Below, piece after piece: positions 32,574 to 33,300 of a stretch of DNA of 33,300 nt. The position numbers and the translations under genes are program-made. The first letter of the stretch is position 1; each line of letters begins with the position of its first letter. Source of the DNA: Myxococcales bacterium. Its GTDB lineage: Bacteria > Myxococcota > Myxococcia > Myxococcales > Myxococcaceae. The stretch is from contig PMBV01000088.1 of assembly GCA_003153055.1 (NCBI GenBank), positions 214-33,513 of the forward strand, in the 5' to 3' direction. The notes beneath the pieces are model-generated. The model saw only the letters and a list, made by a program, of their open reading frames with translations, ran no database searches and was not told where the DNA came from.

Positions 32574-33135
32574 TCACGGCCCGCCCTGGAGGCCGTGCCG
32601 CGCGAAGCCCCGGCGCTCCGCCAAAAAGTCGCAGTAGCGCTCAACATGCCCGTAGGGCTGGGTTGCCGCGTACCAGCCCCTGGAAGGCCACGCGCCAAGT
32701 GTTGTTCAGGTCGGAGGCCTGCCAGTCCATCCACTGCTCCACCCGCGCTCGCGCCGCTGGCTGTTCCGGCAGCAGGTCGATCCTGCCGCGGCTGGCCGCC
32801 AGGTAGCGGACAATGACGTTGGACTCCCAGACCCGCACCCCGTCGTCGTCGATGACCGGCACCAGACCCACCGGGTTCAGCGCCCGGAGCTCCGGCCCGG
32901 TCGACGGGCGCGTTCCCCCGCCGCGGTCCTCCCGCTCGAAGGGCAGCCCCAGCTCCTCGCACGTGGGCGTGAACCAGCGGAGCTGGAAGTCGTCGCCGGT
33001 CGGCACCAGGAAGGCGGTCTCAGCCAGGTTGTTCTCTGCGGCGATGGCCTGCAGCCGCGCGGCGTCGGGGTAGGCATCGAGGAGCAGGACGGCAGCGGGG
33101 TTGCCGCCGAAGAGGCGGGCGGCGAAGGCATCCAC
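32574..33135 (-). pseudogene. decayed PhzF-GST chimera
   Basis: Reading on the minus strand from GTG 33135, residues 1-~57 ([44 protein letters not shown]) are the N-terminus of a PhzF-family isomerase. It then switches, in frame, at [15 protein letters not shown] to the thioredoxin domain of a glutathione S-transferase ([38 protein letters not shown]), reaching a stop at 32641. In another frame immediately after comes [22 protein letters not shown], ending at 32574-32576. This resembles the last helix of a GST, so the GST has lost the middle of its C-terminal domain. PhzF normally runs to ~260-300 residues and its remainder is absent. No Shine-Dalgarno sequence or good start codon is seen, so the product is almost certainly nonfunctional. 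Confidence 0.65.
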
Positions 33136-33300
33136 CTGGAACAGGGTGGGTGGGATTGGTGGTGGGCGATCGTCGTGCCCCTGGCGATCAGCTCCTCGGG
33201 ACGCGCGGCCATCGGGCGAAGCTGGTGCCGGCCCGTGGGCCTCGAAGGGACGGAGCGAACCCTCGACATCAGAGCCTCACTGAGCGGGCAATGCGTTCAG
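33136..33300. other. 165-bp right-edge region, no supported gene
   Basis: Upstream of the PhzF-like remnant; in-frame sequence just before GTG 33135 reads PPTLFQ, which would fit a true PhzF N-terminus without a recognisable start codon. Nothing else is supported before the window ends. Confidence 0.3.

Noticed and set aside
32402..32962. N-terminal extension of the M1 peptidase frame
   Set aside because: Low-complexity Ala/Gly/Arg sequence antisense or out of frame to the PhzF-GST remnant; lipoprotein signal begins at GTG 32401.

Overview
The window is about 33 kb of GC-rich DNA that reads like a chromosome of the Myxococcota, most likely a Cystobacterineae/Archangiaceae-type bacterium. That placement is an inference from gene content. 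The signs are many lipoproteins with DAG- or glycine-rich linkers after the lipobox, a Ser/Thr kinase with a PEGA domain, FHA-GGDEF and DUF4388 regulators, a protein resembling the Myxococcus MXAN_5187 family, and frequent GTG starts and coupled start/stop overlaps. No rRNA, tRNA, CRISPR array, transposase or integrase was seen.

Layout. 1-570 is the 3' end of leuA. 584-3376 holds a small coiled-coil protein, an SGNH hydrolase and a two-gene membrane/helical-repeat operon. 3474-9189 is a minus-strand surface operon: a very large Cys-rich lipoprotein with six long tandem repeats, a von Willebrand A lipoprotein and an outer-membrane-type protein. 9302-13192 has an M3 peptidase lipoprotein and a long-form RluA pseudouridine synthase. 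13253-16385 has a two-TM sensor-like protein, a DUF2007-like small protein and a DUF1460 amidase-like protein, with two copies of a short palindromic repeat at gene ends. 16470-19659 is a c-di-GMP region: a degenerate GGDEF protein that keeps an I-site-like motif converges on an FHA-GGDEF diguanylate cyclase. Between them lies a segment bounded by a perfect 28-bp direct repeat, carrying a possible polymorphic-toxin-like protein and a truncated haemoglobin. 19684-23965 has asparaginase diverging from a DsbA-like/DUF4388/truD operon. After a 447-bp gene-free, less GC-rich stretch comes a five-gene plus-strand operon (24413-29722). It encodes an ethylbenzene-dehydrogenase-like haem lipoprotein, a small cytochrome lipoprotein, an outer-membrane barrel with its own CXXCH, a transmembrane Ser/Thr kinase and a small cytochrome c. 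An M1 aminopeptidase lipoprotein converges on it. The right end (32574-33135) is a decayed PhzF-GST chimera.

Most interesting points: the haem/porin/kinase operon looks like an uncharacterised outer-membrane redox or electron-transfer module with built-in signalling. The 28-bp-repeat-bounded segment looks like a recent insertion between a c-di-GMP synthase and a probable c-di-GMP receptor. The Cys-rich repeat lipoprotein/VWA operon is a candidate surface adhesion system. All functional claims rest on motif reading without database searches.
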